From assembly GCA_029204225.1 (NCBI GenBank), contig CM055113.1, positions 29,536,805-29,600,804 on the forward strand: a DNA stretch of 64,000 nt, in the 5' to 3' direction. Below are positions 1 to 9,273 of the stretch, piece after piece. The notes under the pieces were generated by a model that worked only from the letters and a program-made list of their open reading frames with translations, had not been told where the DNA came from and made no database searches. Position 1 is the first letter of the stretch, and each line of letters begins with the position of its first letter. The stretch is from Diphasiastrum complanatum. Lineage: Eukaryota > Streptophyta > Lycopodiopsida > Lycopodiales > Lycopodiaceae. A program made the translations under genes and the position numbers.

Positions 1-662
1 AAAAACCATGTAGAATAGTGTTAATTGTGTACACAAGTGGGTCCCACACATGTGAGGCCATGATGCCACATGGGAAACCCATCCTAATGTAGGTTAGGTC
101 AAGTCAAGAGAGTTGGTCATGACTATTTGGTGGTCATCCCTACTTTATAGGACCTACACCTAAGTTTAAGGTGAAAATTTGACCAACTAGCTACCTACCA
201 AGCATAACTCTAGGAAATAGACTAGGGTTTCATTTTAGGTCAAGGAGAGTGAGTTAACTTCCTTATTACATGCTGGAAATCCACCTAACTTCAAGAAGGA
301 AGTCGAATTTGCTATGTATTCCCTCTCTCCATAGTGAGAAGATAGAAAATTTTTGGAGCTCATTGGCAATCTCAAGCTAGTTCACTATGTACATTGAGTT
401 TTTGTGATCCAAATGAGACCAAATCAATTTCTACTTGTTTCTCAGGTTGAAGGCCGTAATACAGCCTGTAGTACACACGTGTGGGCTCTGATTTCAATGT
501 TTATCAATGCTTTTGATTGTTAGTGCTTGTTGTTTGTCAAATTGCCAATCTAGATCAACTTTTTTGTGTCTAGTTTTTTGATAGATTGTTAAGCAAGCAT
601 TCAATCACTCTTGTGGATCTTTTGTAGGTCCATTTATGGTCCTAAAGTACAGTACTTTCACA
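1..662 (+). mobile_element. 5' LTR of copia element A (left edge outside window)
   Basis: This stretch is repeated almost exactly at 3,754-4,415, without indels. About seven substitutions are visible over 662 bases, so the pair is roughly 1 percent diverged. It ends in TTTCACA directly before a TGGTATCAGAGCC primer-binding site. About 39 bases of its left end lie outside the window, judged from the other LTR. It contains a CACACGTGTG palindrome near 473-484. It should drive transcription of the gag reading frame downstream. Confidence 0.9.
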
Positions 663-675
663 TGGTATCAGAGCC
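663..675 (+). promoter_or_regulatory. Primer-binding site of copia A (initiator Met tRNA type)
   Basis: TGGTATCAGAGCC follows the LTR end without a spacer. It matches the usual plant copia site complementary to the 3' end of initiator methionine tRNA, and it fixes the LTR boundary at 662. Confidence 0.9.
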
Positions 676-1099
676 AAGTACAAGAGCATAAGCCATTGAT
701 CTAATGCAAATCCATTTTTACCAAGTTTTGGTGCTAAAAGCTAGTATTGAGAGGGCAAGCTAGAATCTTGATTTTGGTGAGGAGATTTGATCCCAAACTT
801 GGTAGGGGTCCAAATACGTACTGTCCACATGTGTGGGCACCTCTGGACCTGCATTTAATGCATGGTATTCATTTGATCCAAAGAAATTCAATTTGTGAGC
901 TATTGGTGTAATTTTTGGTGGAGATCCTAGGATAATCTACCAAGATCATTTGCCATTGATTAGATTTGAATTTGTTTCATAGAATCTAATTAATCTAGGC
1001 TGAGTTCAAGTCCTATTAAGGTTAAAAACAGGTCTTGAAAGTACACCAAGAAGGAAGAAAGAGATTAAGTCATTTTTTTGTCCAAAAATAGCCAAAATT

Positions 1100-1443
1100 G
1101 GCAAGATTTGATTGTAAGTAGATTTCACATCATCTTATCTTCACTCCAACTTTGTGAGGGAGTGCTAGAACTGAGATTATAAGTCCATTTGTTGGATTAG
1201 AAATCTAATTTGAGTGAAAAAGTACAAGAGAGACCTTAGTGAGTTTCTAGAGACAATCAAATCCATTTCTTGGCAAGATTTGTTTGAAAGTAGTTTTCAC
1301 TTCATCTTATCTTCATTCCATCTTTGTGAGGGAGTGATAGAACTGTGATTATAAGTCCATTTGTTGGATTAGAAATCAAATTTGAGTGAAACACTGCAAG
1401 TGTGAGACCTTTGTGAGTTTCAAGTCAATCAAATCTATTTCTT
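1100..1443 (+). repeat. Direct tandem duplication of 172 bp in the copia A leader
   Basis: Copy 1 (1,100-1,271) and copy 2 (1,272-1,443) both start GGCAAGATTTG and end CTATTTCTT or CCATTTCTT. They abut exactly in the untranslated leader just ahead of the gag start. They share the block TTTGTGAGGGAGTG and a following TAAGTCCATTTGTTGG block. Copy divergence is clearly higher than LTR divergence, so the duplication predates this insertion. Confidence 0.85.
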
Positions 1444-1465
1444 GTTTGTAGAAGTCACTAGTAAG

Positions 1466-2626
1466 ATGGGATCTGCTGGAGCATACCTTCTAGAAGCTAG
1501 TGAGAGATTGAATTCTACAAATTATGCTATTTGGAAGGTTAGAATGGAGTCACTCTTGGTGCTCCAAGACCTTTATGAGTTCTTGATTGAAGATGAAGAT
1601 GAACCTCTAGGTGCACAAGAGTTAGCTAGATACAAGAAGAGATCTAGGCTTGCACTTCATTGTGTGAAGATGAATGTGAGCAATGATTTGTTGAGAGAAG
1701 TATCAGCTTGTACTAATGCTAAAGAGGCTTGGGAGTCTTTAAAATCAATCTATGAGTCTAGCAACACTTCTAGAGTTCTTATGGTTAGAAATCAAATTTT
1801 GCAAAGCATGAGGAGAAGTGAGGAGAGTGCACAAGATTATGTACTCAGAATCAAGTCTCTAAATAGGGAGTTGGCTTCCATTGGAGAGAAGATTCATGAT
1901 GGAGAGCTTGTACAAATTGTCCTTAATGGTCTAGGAGATGACTTTGCAAATTTGGTCCAAAGTTTTGCCATCCAAGACACTTTGCCAACTATAGAAAAAC
2001 TTCACAGTGTATTAGGGGCTGAAGAGTGTAGGATGCTCCATGCAAAATCTAGGATGAGTTCCTTGTCTTTGCAGGTTGGTGATGAGAAAGCCAATTTCTC
2101 ATTCAAGGGCAAAAAGAAGACCAATGGAAAGAAGAATCATCCAAAGGAGGCCAAAGAAGAGGATGATGCATCAAGTTCAAAGGACAAGTCAAAGCAAAAA
2201 TGCTTCTTTTGTGGAAAGAAGGGGCATTATGCATCTGAATGCTACAAGAGGCTAAGAGCACAAGTGGAGGAGGACAAACAAGGAAACCTTGCAAAGGAGG
2301 AGGAGGAGGATGAAGTAGATGTATTCTTGATGGCATCTACATCCTCACCAACAAGCAATAGCAATTCAAGAGACAATTGGTGGATCGACAGTGGGGCTAG
2401 CTCCCACATGTCTTGTGAAAAGGACTTTTTCTCAACCTTACACTCATTCAATGATGCTAAAAAGTTTGTCTTTACTGCAAATGATGAAGAGTGTAGGATA
2501 GATGGTGTTGGCACCATCTCTTTGTATCTAGAATCCTCAAAATGCATGGATCTAGAAAATGTCCTTTATGTACCATCAATGGAAGATTGTTTAAGTTGGA
2601 AGCTAGTGTTGCTTTTGAAAGAATGA
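1466..2626 (+). CDS. Copia A Gag with start of the protease domain
   Basis: Ty1/copia Gag, the nucleocapsid protein that packages element RNA in cytoplasmic virus-like particles. The ATG at 1,466 is chosen because the protein then begins MGSAGAYLL, parallel to MASINAYLL in element F. UBN2-type Gag core covers roughly residues 1-190 (SERLNSTNYAIWKVRMESLL, then AWESLKSIYESS). A CCHC zinc knuckle follows (CFFCGKKGHYASEC), then an acidic stretch, then the aspartic protease motif WWIDSGASSHMS. The frame stops at 2,626, soon after LENVLYVPSM, where homology to a full protease-integrase is lost. The Gag part is intact and probably translatable. The element lacks nearly all of pol, so it would depend on relatives for reverse transcription. 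Confidence 0.88.
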   Translation: MGSAGAYLLEASERLNSTNYAIWKVRMESLLVLQDLYEFLIEDEDEPLGAQELARYKKRSRLALHCVKMNVSNDLLREVSACTNAKEAWESLKSIYESSNTSRVLMVRNQILQSMRRSEESAQDYVLRIKSLNRELASIGEKIHDGELVQIVLNGLGDDFANLVQSFAIQDTLPTIEKLHSVLGAEECRMLHAKSRMSSLSLQVGDEKANFSFKGKKKTNGKKNHPKEAKEEDDASSSKDKSKQKCFFCGKKGHYASECYKRLRAQVEEDKQGNLAKEEEEDEVDVFLMASTSSPTSNSNSRDNWWIDSGASSHMSCEKDFFSTLHSFNDAKKFVFTANDEECRIDGVGTISLYLESSKCMDLENVLYVPSMEDCLSWKLVLLLKE

Positions 2627-3655
2627 GCTTGGCGAAGGAGGAGATCACTCAAGAGGAGATCTTGGCAAAGTGTGATCTTGCTTGCATTGAGGAGGAGCAT
2701 CAAAAGGAGGAAGATCTTGAGGATCAGCCTCAAAGCATGAGAGTTCCAAGGGAGTCCTCAATGACAATGGCCGAGTCATCAAATTGCATGCAAATTGTCC
2801 ATTCAAGTGTGCATCTTGCAAGGGTGGTGAGCATTGGAGGGTCTACTATCTTTGAATACTTTTTGGAAAGTATTAGTAGACATGAGGTGACTTGTTTCTT
2901 ACCTTTAAGATCCATGGTGTTTATTACTTTGTATGACAAGACAATGAAATGGGATGCTTTGAAATCTACATTTGTTGTTGATAAAGCAATTTCATTGGAT
3001 AACTATTTTTATAATAGTTTGAATAGAGTCATAAAAGATGAAACATCATTTGCTTTGGAAATCTTTGTGTCCACATGCTTTGTGCATGATCATTCCAATG
3101 TAAGGAACAGAGATTATCCTATTTCAATGATAGGAATAATGGTAGTGTTTTGCTCTTCAAGTAGAGATTGTAGAATCTACTTGTTTTCAACCAAAGAATT
3201 TGTCAATGGTGGAAATGTGATCTTTCAAGAGTGGAAGATTTGTAAACTTGAAGAAGCACCTTTGGATCAACACATTATTCAATTCATTGATGTTTTGGAG
3301 TCAAGTCAAGTGGAGGATCAAGCTCAAGACCCAAGGACTCCAAGAAGAACCTTGAGTATCAAGATGGAGCCATCTAGGCTCAATCATATGGATCAAGCAA
3401 GGCAAGTTGTCTTTGGCAACATTATGTATGCACTTAATATTTTAATTGATGTATCTTCAAGTGCACAAAATGCCTTGGAATCCATGTCTTGGCATGATGT
3501 TTAGTTTTGAACTGTGCTACATGTATATAGACACATTTATGGAACATCTTGTAAGGGATCCTCTAAGAGGTGGTGAAAGATCCTTCATGGACATCATTCT
3601 CTATTGGAGTCTCAAAAGTTCCTTGTTTGTAGCTGGATTTTTTAGACACTTCTAA
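2542..3655 (+). pseudogene. Degenerate pol remnant of copia A with a long open frame
   Basis: An open frame of about 320 codons (2,542-3,504) overlaps the end of gag. Its C-terminal third aligns with the integrase/RT hinge of element F: SSSRDCRIYLFSTKEF matches SSSKGYKVYLPSLNKF, and TPRRTLSIKMEPSRL matches TPRRSSRAKVEPSRL. At about 3,575-3,655 there is a trace of the region before RNase H (GERSFMDIILYWSL against ERSFMDITLFRQL). Integrase core, RT and RNase H are missing. Residues 10-190 resemble nothing I recognise and may be heavily diverged pol or captured sequence. I treat it as a deletion product rather than a host gene. Confidence 0.65.
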
Positions 3656-3714
3656 AACCTTTCATTCATCTATCAAGAGAGTTGCAAATAGATCAAGCTA
3701 AATTTGAGGCATCT

Positions 3715-4415
3715 TGTGAAGAATTGCCAAAAATTGGCAAATCTAGCTTGATCAAAAACCATGTAGAATAGTGTAAATTGTGTACACAAGTGGGTCCCAC
3801 ACATGTGAGGCCATGATGCCACATGGGAAACCCATCCTAATGTAGGTTAGGTCAAGTCAAGAGAGTTGGTCATGTCTATTTGGTGGTCATCCCTACTTTA
3901 TAGGACCTACACCTAAGTTTAAGGTGAAAATTTGACCAACTAGATACCTACCAAGCATAACTCTAGGAAATAGACTAGGGTTTCATTTTAGGTCAAGGAG
4001 AGTGAGTTAACTTCCTTATTACATGCTGGAAATCCACCTAACTTCAAGAAGGAAGTCGAATTTGCTATGTATTCCCTCTCTCCATAGTGAGAAGATAGAA
4101 AATTTTTGGAGCTCATTGGCAATCTCAAGCTAGTTCACTATGTACATTGAGTTTTTGTGATCCAAATGAGACCAAATCAATTTCTACTTGTTTCTCAGGT
4201 TGAAGGCCGTACTACAGCCTGTAGTACACACGTGTGGTCTCTGATTTCAATGTTTATCAATGCTTTTGATTGTTAGTGCTTGTTGTTTGTCAAATTGCCA
4301 ATCTAGATCAACTTTTTTGTGTCTAGTTTTTTGATAGATTGTTAAGCAAGCATCCAATCACTCTTGTGGATCTTTTGTAGATCCATTTATGGTCCTAAAG
4401 TACAGTACTTTCACA
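3715..4415 (+). mobile_element. 3' LTR of copia A
   Basis: Matches positions 1-662 without indels and extends about 39 bases further left. A start at TGTGAAG (3,715) and an end at TTTCACA (4,415) give TG...CA termini and about 701 bp. The candidate right target-site copy is CATCT (4,416-4,420). The left copy lies outside the window and cannot be checked. Confidence 0.85.
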
Positions 4416-4416
4416 C

Positions 4417-4910
4417 ATCTCAACAATTAGAGGAGGAGGAAACGAGAAAGAAATATCATAAGCATTGCAAACATCACAAACGAAGTGATGTGCCGAATTT
4501 CGATTCTTATATTGATTTTGAGTTGTCCATTTCTAGCGACTCAAGCTCCGACTCTTCATCTTTTGAAAACGTTAAAAAAAAACTAGGAAGCATAAAAATA
4601 AGGATGAAGATAGGGAAAAAAACACCTATTTGGAATGATGAAGGGGTCACTACAGAGTTTCAACAAGAGAAAATACAAATTTGCAAAAATTGTAATCAGG
4701 AAGGACATTATTTTAAATATGAATGTCCAAATGGCCACGATATTGTCATCTGTAATATGTATAATCACTAGACTAATGATTGTAGAATTTTACAGGATGC
4801 ACACACTGCAAGAGCATTCGCAATACAGATGCAGTAGCAACAGCAACCACAACCACAATTACAACAGTCACAACGACATGTATTTTGTGCTCCCAAATTC
4901 ATAAAATGGA
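4417..4910 (+). pseudogene. Retroelement Gag C-terminal fragment with zinc-knuckle-like motifs
   Basis: An open frame to 4,771 carries a basic segment (KKYHKHCKHHKRS), a serine/aspartate-rich stretch and a knuckle-like motif, CKNCNQEGHYFKYEC (C-x2-C-x4-H-x5-C, one residue longer than CCHC). A second weak motif with a stop inside it (NMYNH, stop, TNDC) and a glutamine-rich tail follow. It starts immediately after the LTR of element A, which evidently inserted into it. The retropepsin-like fragment at 12,060-12,860 could be the continuation of the same element, with the histone cassette in between. The family is not identified. Confidence 0.5.
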
Positions 4911-5103
4911 GCAGCATTTGATATATAAATGTATATTTTTCTATGAATTCTATACATGCATTTTTTTTCTATGCTATCTATATTTGTTCTGATCTTAATT
5001 TAGTATAACTACATCATCCTTTGCACCATCATCAATAAGGCTGAAGCCTTGCCGTAGCCAGTATACTTAGGATGATTTCTTGTCTAAATCTGTACACCTG
5101 GCT

Positions 5104-5631
5104 TTATGTGTACTTAGAAAGTGTAAACTGCAAAATAGAACATTCATGTATTAGTAATGGCTAAAAACATCAACAAAATAGAAAACTAATCATGATTTCA
5201 AAATAAGAATAAACAGAATTTATTACCTTAGAAATATCAACATCTTGTTGAAAGTTGAACCACTCAAAAAATAGCTTTGCATTGTATAATGTGTACCAAC
5301 CACAGCTGAATGAATCATTTTGCTGGGGGTGACTGCAAAATAATTCAACACACAAGAAATCAATTATGAAACAGAATGAATTAGAATGAAACAATTACAT
5401 TAGAATACTGATTTCAAAATGCTATTAAGAAAGACAGGATTTACCTCCAAACTGACGATCTGCCAATCCACGGAATGGGGAACATCTGTAGGAATATATT
5501 TACTTAGATATGGAAGATATATATCTACATCCTTATGTGTATTTCTCGTCAAATTCATCTTGATACAAAAGCCTTTAATACTATTATTTACAGATCTCTT
5601 AATAGATATCAGGTTTAAACTCCAGTGGCCA
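5104..5631 (-). CDS. Ulp1/C48-like cysteine protease, catalytic exons 2-4 of the H3 fusion gene
   Basis: Predicted exons are 5,631-5,445, 5,332-5,227 and 5,127-5,104. Exon 2 begins GHWSLNLISI, the catalytic His-Trp context of Ulp1 proteases. Exon 3 carries HPQQNDSFSCGWYTLYNA, matching the P-x-Q-x-N-x(2)-D/S-C-G motif with the oxyanion glutamine and nucleophile cysteine. The usual Asp-Cys-Gly is Ser-Cys-Gly here. All introns have GT and AG ends and pyrimidine-TTGCAG-like acceptors. The frame slips by one base at the exon 1/2 and 2/3 joins as I place them, so either small indels have damaged the gene or my boundaries are off. In plants such domains cleave SUMO, and they also ride in transposons. 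Confidence 0.65.
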
Positions 5632-5737
5632 CTGCAAAATAAGATTGAAAGTTCTTTAGCGGCAATTCTGAGAACTAATTAAATTGACAATGCCAATGTT
5701 AATGCATAAAACAGCAAGAAGCATTTAATATATCCTA

Positions 5738-6741
5738 CTTGGTATGATAAGGGATGAGTAGATACTTTGTTGCTGTCCACTTGTCAGACACTGTGACAAT
5801 GTGTCATTATTCTCCTTGAAGGCTTGAAGCAAAAAGTTACTCAGCACCAGCAACTCATTGGATGAACCTCTTGCAATGTCATATTGCAAGAGTGTCAGCC
5901 CAGACTCTATCACAGAATCATTGATAGAAGCTCGTCTGTCTTTGAGATCCAAGCAATCTAGAACTCTAAAATTAATACTAAAATCAAGTTCATCTAGTCT
6001 AAAACAAAAAGGAGTACCAATTGTATTTATGGCATCAGATATGTCTTTCTCAAATTTAAGATAATCATCCGAATCTATATATGTATAAAAATTTGGAGGA
6101 AGAGGAGGAGGTGGATGTGTAGTATCTACAATAATTAAAGGGGTATCCAAAACAAATGTAGCTATATTTACAACATTATCAACAACAACGTTATCTACAA
6201 TTGATTTTGGGTTAGGTTTCATAGAATCTGTGGTGTCTACCCTCTTTACTTTCTTTGGAGCTCTCTTGGGGGCTGTCTGCTTCCTAGGATGCTTCGTAGG
6301 AAGATCAGTCCTATCTAGAGGAGTTGGTCTGGGAGCAGCAGGCTGAGATACGTGTAACCTGCAAAACCTCTCCCTCATTCTCATCAAGAGCTGAAAATCC
6401 TTGGGAATTATGGTAACTCTCTTGGAATGGATGGCAAGCAAAAATGAATCTTCAAAAAAAAGACTAAGGTAATCTTCAGCAGCCCACTGAAGGCACTGAA
6501 GAGCACTGAATGTAAATCTGACCAACTTTTCGAGATCATTTCTTGTTATGTTTCGGACAGCATGGTAGAATGGAGCTCTTGGGATCAACAGAGCAGTTGA
6601 TCTCTGATACTTGCATATCTCAGAGAGCCACCTGTTGCAATTGCGCATTCTAGATCTAGCAGGAGGTGAAATGGCAACCGCAGGGGCTGAGGATGAGCCA
6701 GGAGAGAAGAAGTCCCTCCTTGTCTGCTTTCTCCTATCCAT
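5738..6741 (-). CDS. Histone H3-like fold fused to N-terminal half of a Ulp1-like protease (exon 1)
   Basis: The protein starts MDRRKQTRR, like an H3 tail. Residues about 33-126 form a full H3 fold: EICKYQRSTALLIP in the alpha-N/alpha-1 region, AAEDYLSLFFEDS in alpha-2, and AIHSKRVTIIPKDFQL in loop 2/alpha-3. LLIP, R-x-IT, AAEDYL and KDF are shared with plant centromeric H3 more than with canonical H3. A basic linker (residues 130-175, with HPRKQTAPKRAPKK) and a PPPPLPP stretch follow. Residues about 230-335 match the N-terminal part of Ulp1/C48 SUMO proteases (a DLKDRRASINDSVIESGLTL segment and SSLIIPS). The exon probably ends at CCAA just before GTAGG. Known H3 proteins are about 136 residues and carry no protease. 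The H3 call is strong; function and expression are inferred. Confidence 0.85.
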
Positions 6742-7568
6742 GGATGTGTACTATGCAATAGCGGACTTGTGCATGACGACGAGGATGAGCAGGGAAGGAT
6801 GATAAAGATCTCGCAGAGGACCGATATGTATGGACAGAATGTACGGTATGTCGGACCTGTGCGAGTTGAATATATGAAAGAGCGATTAGTTTTGAAGAAA
6901 GACGCACAAGTATGATACGGGGGGACACGTAGGCAGATGTATCGGACCTGTGCGCATGGAAGGCGGTAGGTGGAATTTCGATTGTGAAGGACGCGCACAA
7001 GTGCGATATGCGGAGCAAAAAAAAAAAAGTGAAAAAAATTCATCGAAGTTTGTGATTTTATATCGCGGTAGGAAAGAACGTCCTGTCACACGTGTGGGAG
7101 TTGTACGGACAAATGAGAGAGCAACATGTGTCACCCTATCACTTTACACATGTGGGATTTGTATGACCAAATGCGAGAGCGACACGTGTTGTCGAGCAAA
7201 TGAATGAACACATTACACATGTCCAGGTGTCATTTCACATGTGTCCAGATGTCACCTCACATGTACCAGTGCCTGTAGTCGAATCGAAAGTAGACACATG
7301 TCCATTGACCATTGACCACACATGCAAAAAGTTAGTATAAATGTCATAAAAACCAATTAATTTTTTTACCTTTTTCATTATCGAAATTTGCGGCATATCG
7401 CTCTTGTGCGCACGCATTGTTGTCCGTTTGCTTTCAACGACACCTATTTGCACACAAGTGCGATATTCGATATCTGCCTGCCATACATATCCCTCTTGTG
7501 CGCCATCTTGATAGTTAGTTTTGTTTCTGTGCTCCCTCGCGCACAAGTGCGATATTCACTTTACTTCC
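6742..7568. promoter_or_regulatory. Divergent promoter spacer with nine copies of a short motif
   Basis: This 827-bp spacer separates the ATG of the H3-like gene from the first ATG of the H2B-H2A-like gene. Variants of GCGCACAAGTGCGATAT occur at about 6,753, 6,847, 6,901, 6,941, 6,991, 7,393, 7,450, 7,485 and 7,538, in both orientations. The best copies are at 6,991-7,013, 7,393-7,415 and 7,538-7,557. Between the two clusters (7,080-7,330) there are many CACATGTG and CACGTG boxes. The layout suggests a shared bidirectional promoter or a protein-binding array, for example for the element's own transposase. Function is inferred only. Confidence 0.6.
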
Positions 7569-9139
7569 ATGGCCTCTTCCTCAAGATCCTCATGAGATTC
7601 AGGCTTGAGTTCATTTCTTAGTGAATTTGGGATTACTGAAAACCTAGACTACTTCCACAGCCTATTCAGGCCATATTCACATATTTTCAGGACTGCACGA
7701 CCAAATTCTGACGTTTTTTATGAACATTATGTTAGATTTAGAGATATACTTAGTAAGCATGTTTTCTCCATAGGTTCACTCCAGTACATGCATTATACTA
7801 ATCTTGTTCATTTCTTCCCAGCTTTCAGACATAGACTGGATAGAATGTTTACCAAATTGTTTGATCTTTTCAGAAGCAGTTCATTGTGTCCTTATTGCAA
7901 CAAGAAATGTCGATCGGTTGAATATCATAGTGGTTTCATACTTTTCATGTTAGTTCAGATCCCAGATGATGAGGAAGTTTCTGTTGGTGACTCTCCTTTT
8001 GCATCATCCTCTGTTCAGTCAGCTATTAAAGATATCAGTCACTTTTTTATCGACACTTTTGATAAGGAAAGTGACTTTATTGATGTAAATACTGATTCTC
8101 TATTGTATTCTTTTATTGGCCAAAATACATCTGCTGATGAATCCAACCCTATAGAGGAGTCTAAATGTCTATTCAATTTGCCTATATATTATATTAATGA
8201 CGATGTATATTTTACTATTGCTGATTTATGTAAAAATTTTTACTATTGTAAAGACGAGGTTCTATGTTTATTATCCGCCACAATTTCCAAATTCTCCGAC
8301 TTTGTAGATTTTGAAACAGATGACCTTGTTGCTGGTATTGATTTTGATGATGAGGAGGGACTTATGACCGGTGAAGAATGCCTGACTAAGACTTTATTAA
8401 ATATAGCTGAGGATGGGCGAGGCAGACCATCCGATGAAGAATTCATGGCATTTCAATCCCAGATGGGCTTCCCTCATCCATCATTATTGCATTTCACTGA
8501 TGATTCCACTTCAGTACATGGTCATTATATTGATCATCCTGATCCGGTTGCTGCTGATGGTGAAGAATGTGTAAGTGTTTAAACTTCCTTGCATTAGAAT
8601 GTTCTTAATCACTGAATGTATTAAAAATTTTTTAATCATTTAAAGTATTAGAATGTTTTTAATCACTGAATGTTTTATTGCTAACATATTTCCTATTGCA
8701 GGATGCTCTCATAATAGATGATTTTGCTGCGAGACCAGGTGGTTTCAGACAACATGCAGTGTCGTTCCAGAGGGATAGTGGACTTGGCCACTATCTTAGG
8801 CATCTCCTGAAGAATGAGATCTGCATTGCTCATTCCAAGCTAAGCCCAGTCGGGGAGAGTCTTATAATGGCAATTAAAGCTTTATCATTTTACCTAGGAG
8901 GACATAAATTTGTAAAGACAAATAAGATCATTTTTGTCAAAAGATCTTATGTTTTGAACATTTTAGGCTTTACTGATGGGAATGTTCCTTTAAGGAGCTC
9001 CCATTATTCATTGTATTCCACTTATATTGAGCTTAGTGGAAATAAGGATAATGCACATCTATTAGATGCATACGCTAGCAGAGAATTTCTTCATGACAAT
9101 ACTGCCATAGAATCTGACACAAGATCTGATGATGAATAG
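7569..9139 (+). CDS. H2B-like plus H2A-like histone-fold fusion (doublet), two exons
   Basis: The ATG at 7,569 reads eight codons into an in-frame TGA (7,593); the frame is then open from 7,596 to a donor at 8,570/8,571. The intron is 8,571-8,701 (GTAAGT...TTGCAG) and exon 2 is 8,702-9,139, both joins in phase 0. Residues about 37-120, numbered from codon 7,605, fit an H2B fold: FYEHYVRFRDILSKH (alpha-1), MHYTNLVHFFPAFRHRLDRM (alpha-2), YCNKKCRSVEYHSG, then LVQIPDDEE against H2B LVLPGEL. Residues 120-322 are an acidic linker. Exon 2 residues about 20-95 fit H2A: SGLGHYLRHLL, SPVGESLIMAIKALSFYLGG, TNKIIFVKRSYVLNIL against NKKTRIVPRHIQLAV. H2B-H2A order matches marseillevirus doublets. Similarity is low but collinear. 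The premature stop makes function uncertain. Confidence 0.6.
8571..8701 (+). other. Intron of the H2B-H2A-like gene
   Basis: It has a GTAAGT donor and a TATTGCAG acceptor, 131 bp, joining the acidic linker to the H2A-like fold in phase 0. Inside it, TTAGAATGTT(C/T)TTAATCACTGA occurs twice (about 8,595 and 8,648), a small internal duplication. The corresponding intron is recognisable in the second copy near 37,210-37,290. Confidence 0.75.
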
Positions 9140-9273
9140 TTGATACTTTGTGTTTTGGTATAATACAATCAATACATTTACATTGAGTATTTCTCCTTCC
9201 TTGTTCAATGAATTTGCAAAGAAATTCTGAACATGTCATGATTTGATGACAATGATGATCTTCTACTCAACAA

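Noticed and set aside
2542..3504. Host gene of about 320 codons
   Set aside because: Its C-terminal third aligns with copia F pol and it lies between the two LTRs of element A.
7235..7546. Open frames in the divergent promoter spacer (both strands)
   Set aside because: They follow the repeated GCGCACAAGTGCG motif and show no conserved protein pattern.
5104..9139. Histone-like genes as ordinary host histones
   Set aside because: Strong divergence, fusion to other domains, introns, damage, and a second decayed copy next to the same transposase-like gene argue against a standard replication-dependent histone locus.
5104..9139. Endogenous giant-virus insertion because of the H2B-H2A doublet order
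   Set aside because: No virus core genes are nearby, the genes have spliceosomal introns and a transposase-like partner. A transposon fits better, although the histones could have a viral ancestry.
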